This document shows, piece by piece, positions 5,421-6,198 of a stretch of DNA of 6,198 bases (position 1 is its first letter; each line of letters begins with the position of its first letter). The DNA is from an uncultured Anaerolineales bacterium (lineage in GTDB: Bacteria; Chloroflexota; Anaerolineae; Anaerolineales; UBA6663), in NCBI GenBank assembly GCA_937952305.1, contig CALFZO010000147.1, positions 1 through 6,198 of the forward strand, written 5' to 3'. The notes under the pieces are model-generated. The model was not told the origin of the DNA. It worked only from the letters and a program-made list of their open reading frames with translations, and did not search any database. Position numbers and translations under genes: made by a program.

Positions 5421-6198
5421 ATGCTGCACACTTACGCCTTAGTCAACCAGAAGGGCGGGGTTGGCAAGACCACCACCGCCATCAGCCTGGCCGCCAACCT
5501 GGCCGGACTCGGCCGCCGGGTTCTGCTGGTGGACCTGGACCCGCAGGCCAACGCGACCTCGTCGCTGGGCATGGACAAGAACAAGGTCGAGGGCGGTGTC
5601 TACGACGTGCTGCTCGGCGACGGCAAGGCCGGCGACTACGTCCTGCACAGTCCCAAGCTCAAGCTGGCCCTGCTGCCGGCCTCCCCGGCCCTGGCCGGCG
5701 CCGAGATCGAGCTGGTCAGCGTGCTGGCGCGCGAGAACCAGCTGCTCAAGGGCTTGAAGGCGCTCGAGAAACTGTACGACTACATCCTGATCGATTGTCC
5801 GCCGTCGCTCGGGCTGCTGACCCTCAACGGGCTCGTGGCCGCGCGCAGCGGCGTGATCATCCCGGTCCAGGCCGAGTATCTGGCGCTGGAAGGGCTGGGC
5901 CAGCTCTCGCACACCGTCTCACGCGTGCGCACGGCCCTCAACCCCAGCCTGACCATCCGCGGCGTCGTCATCACCATGTACGATGGCCGCACGGCGCTGG
6001 CCGAACAGGTGGTGGCCGAGGTCCGCAAGCACTTCCCGGGCAAAGTCTTCAAGAGCCTGATCCCGCGCAGCGTCCGGCTGGCGGAGGCGCCCTCGCATGG
6101 GCTGCCGATCTCGGCCTATGCGCCGACCTCGGCCGGAGGCCTGGCCTACAAGGCCCTGGCGGAAGAGCTCGTGAAGGGCGACCGGTCCAAGGAAGATT
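5421..6198 (+). CDS. parA: Chromosome-partitioning ATPase ParA/Soj, 3'-truncated by window edge
   Basis: ParA/Soj is a Walker-type ATPase that binds DNA nonspecifically as an ATP dimer and, with ParB and parS, separates chromosome origins. The frame runs from ATG 5421 to the window end without a stop (259 complete codons). Motifs in order are the deviant Walker A KGGVGKTTT (11-19) with signature Lys11 and P-loop Lys16, the A' motif LLVDLDPQAN (35-44), Walker B ILIDCPPSLG (122-131), and the Soj-specific C-terminal block IPRSVRLAEAPSHGLPI (214-230) with arginines expected to bind DNA. Chromosomal Soj is about 250-260 residues, so probably only a few codons are missing. The N-terminus has no extra helix, as in chromosomal rather than large plasmid ParA. 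The ribosome site is weak. It lies 18 bp after the kinase gene, and parB is expected immediately downstream. Placement in the rpmH-yidC cluster supports a chromosomal role. Confidence 0.95.
   Translation, partial: MLHTYALVNQKGGVGKTTTAISLAANLAGLGRRVLLVDLDPQANATSSLGMDKNKVEGGVYDVLLGDGKAGDYVLHSPKLKLALLPASPALAGAEIELVSVLARENQLLKGLKALEKLYDYILIDCPPSLGLLTLNGLVAARSGVIIPVQAEYLALEGLGQLSHTVSRVRTALNPSLTIRGVVITMYDGRTALAEQVVAEVRKHFPGKVFKSLIPRSVRLAEAPSHGLPISAYAPTSAGGLAYKALAEELVKGDRSKED

Overview
The window looks like part of a chromosome from a GC-rich, probably monoderm bacterium. A member of the Chloroflexota (Anaerolineae-like) fits best. The reasons are high G+C, a short YidC without a large periplasmic domain or signal peptide, a YidD with an N-terminal extension, an L34 resembling the Thermus/Chloroflexota form, and abundant extracytoplasmic beta-propeller proteins. 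The lineage is an inference from protein style, because there is no rRNA or other decisive marker. Everything lies on the + strand and coding density is very high. No tRNA, rRNA, CRISPR array or mobile element was seen.

Layout. Positions 1-822 hold the 3' part of a TolB-like (PD40-repeat) beta-propeller protein whose beginning is upstream of the window. A near-consensus sigma70-type promoter (TTGACC, 17 bp spacer, TATAAT; 819-847) starts inside the last codons of that gene and should drive what follows. Next comes the conserved 'rpmH cluster' found near the replication origin in many bacteria: rpmH (ribosomal protein L34), rnpA (RNase P protein), yidD, a PQQ-like beta-propeller lipoprotein, yidC (membrane insertase) and khpB/jag (KH-R3H RNA-binding protein). 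A PfkB-family sugar kinase of unknown substrate follows, then parA/soj (chromosome-partitioning ATPase), which runs off the right edge just before its expected end.

The seven intergenic gaps from rpmH to parA are 18-78 bp and I see no convincing terminator, so one long transcription unit is plausible. The grouping joins ribosome and tRNA-processing functions (L34, RnpA), membrane protein biogenesis (YidD, YidC, KhpB) and chromosome segregation (ParA, presumably followed by parB).

Unusual points are the PQQ-propeller lipoprotein between yidD and yidC, a sugar kinase where mnmE-mnmG-rsmG usually sit, a roughly 24-residue C-terminal extension on L34, a roughly 45-residue acidic/proline-rich N-terminal extension on YidD, and the lack of dnaA or an origin-like region upstream of rpmH. 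These are variations on a known locus. I do not see convincing evidence of a wholly new system; the best candidate for unrecognised biology is the propeller lipoprotein as an outer-face partner of YidC.
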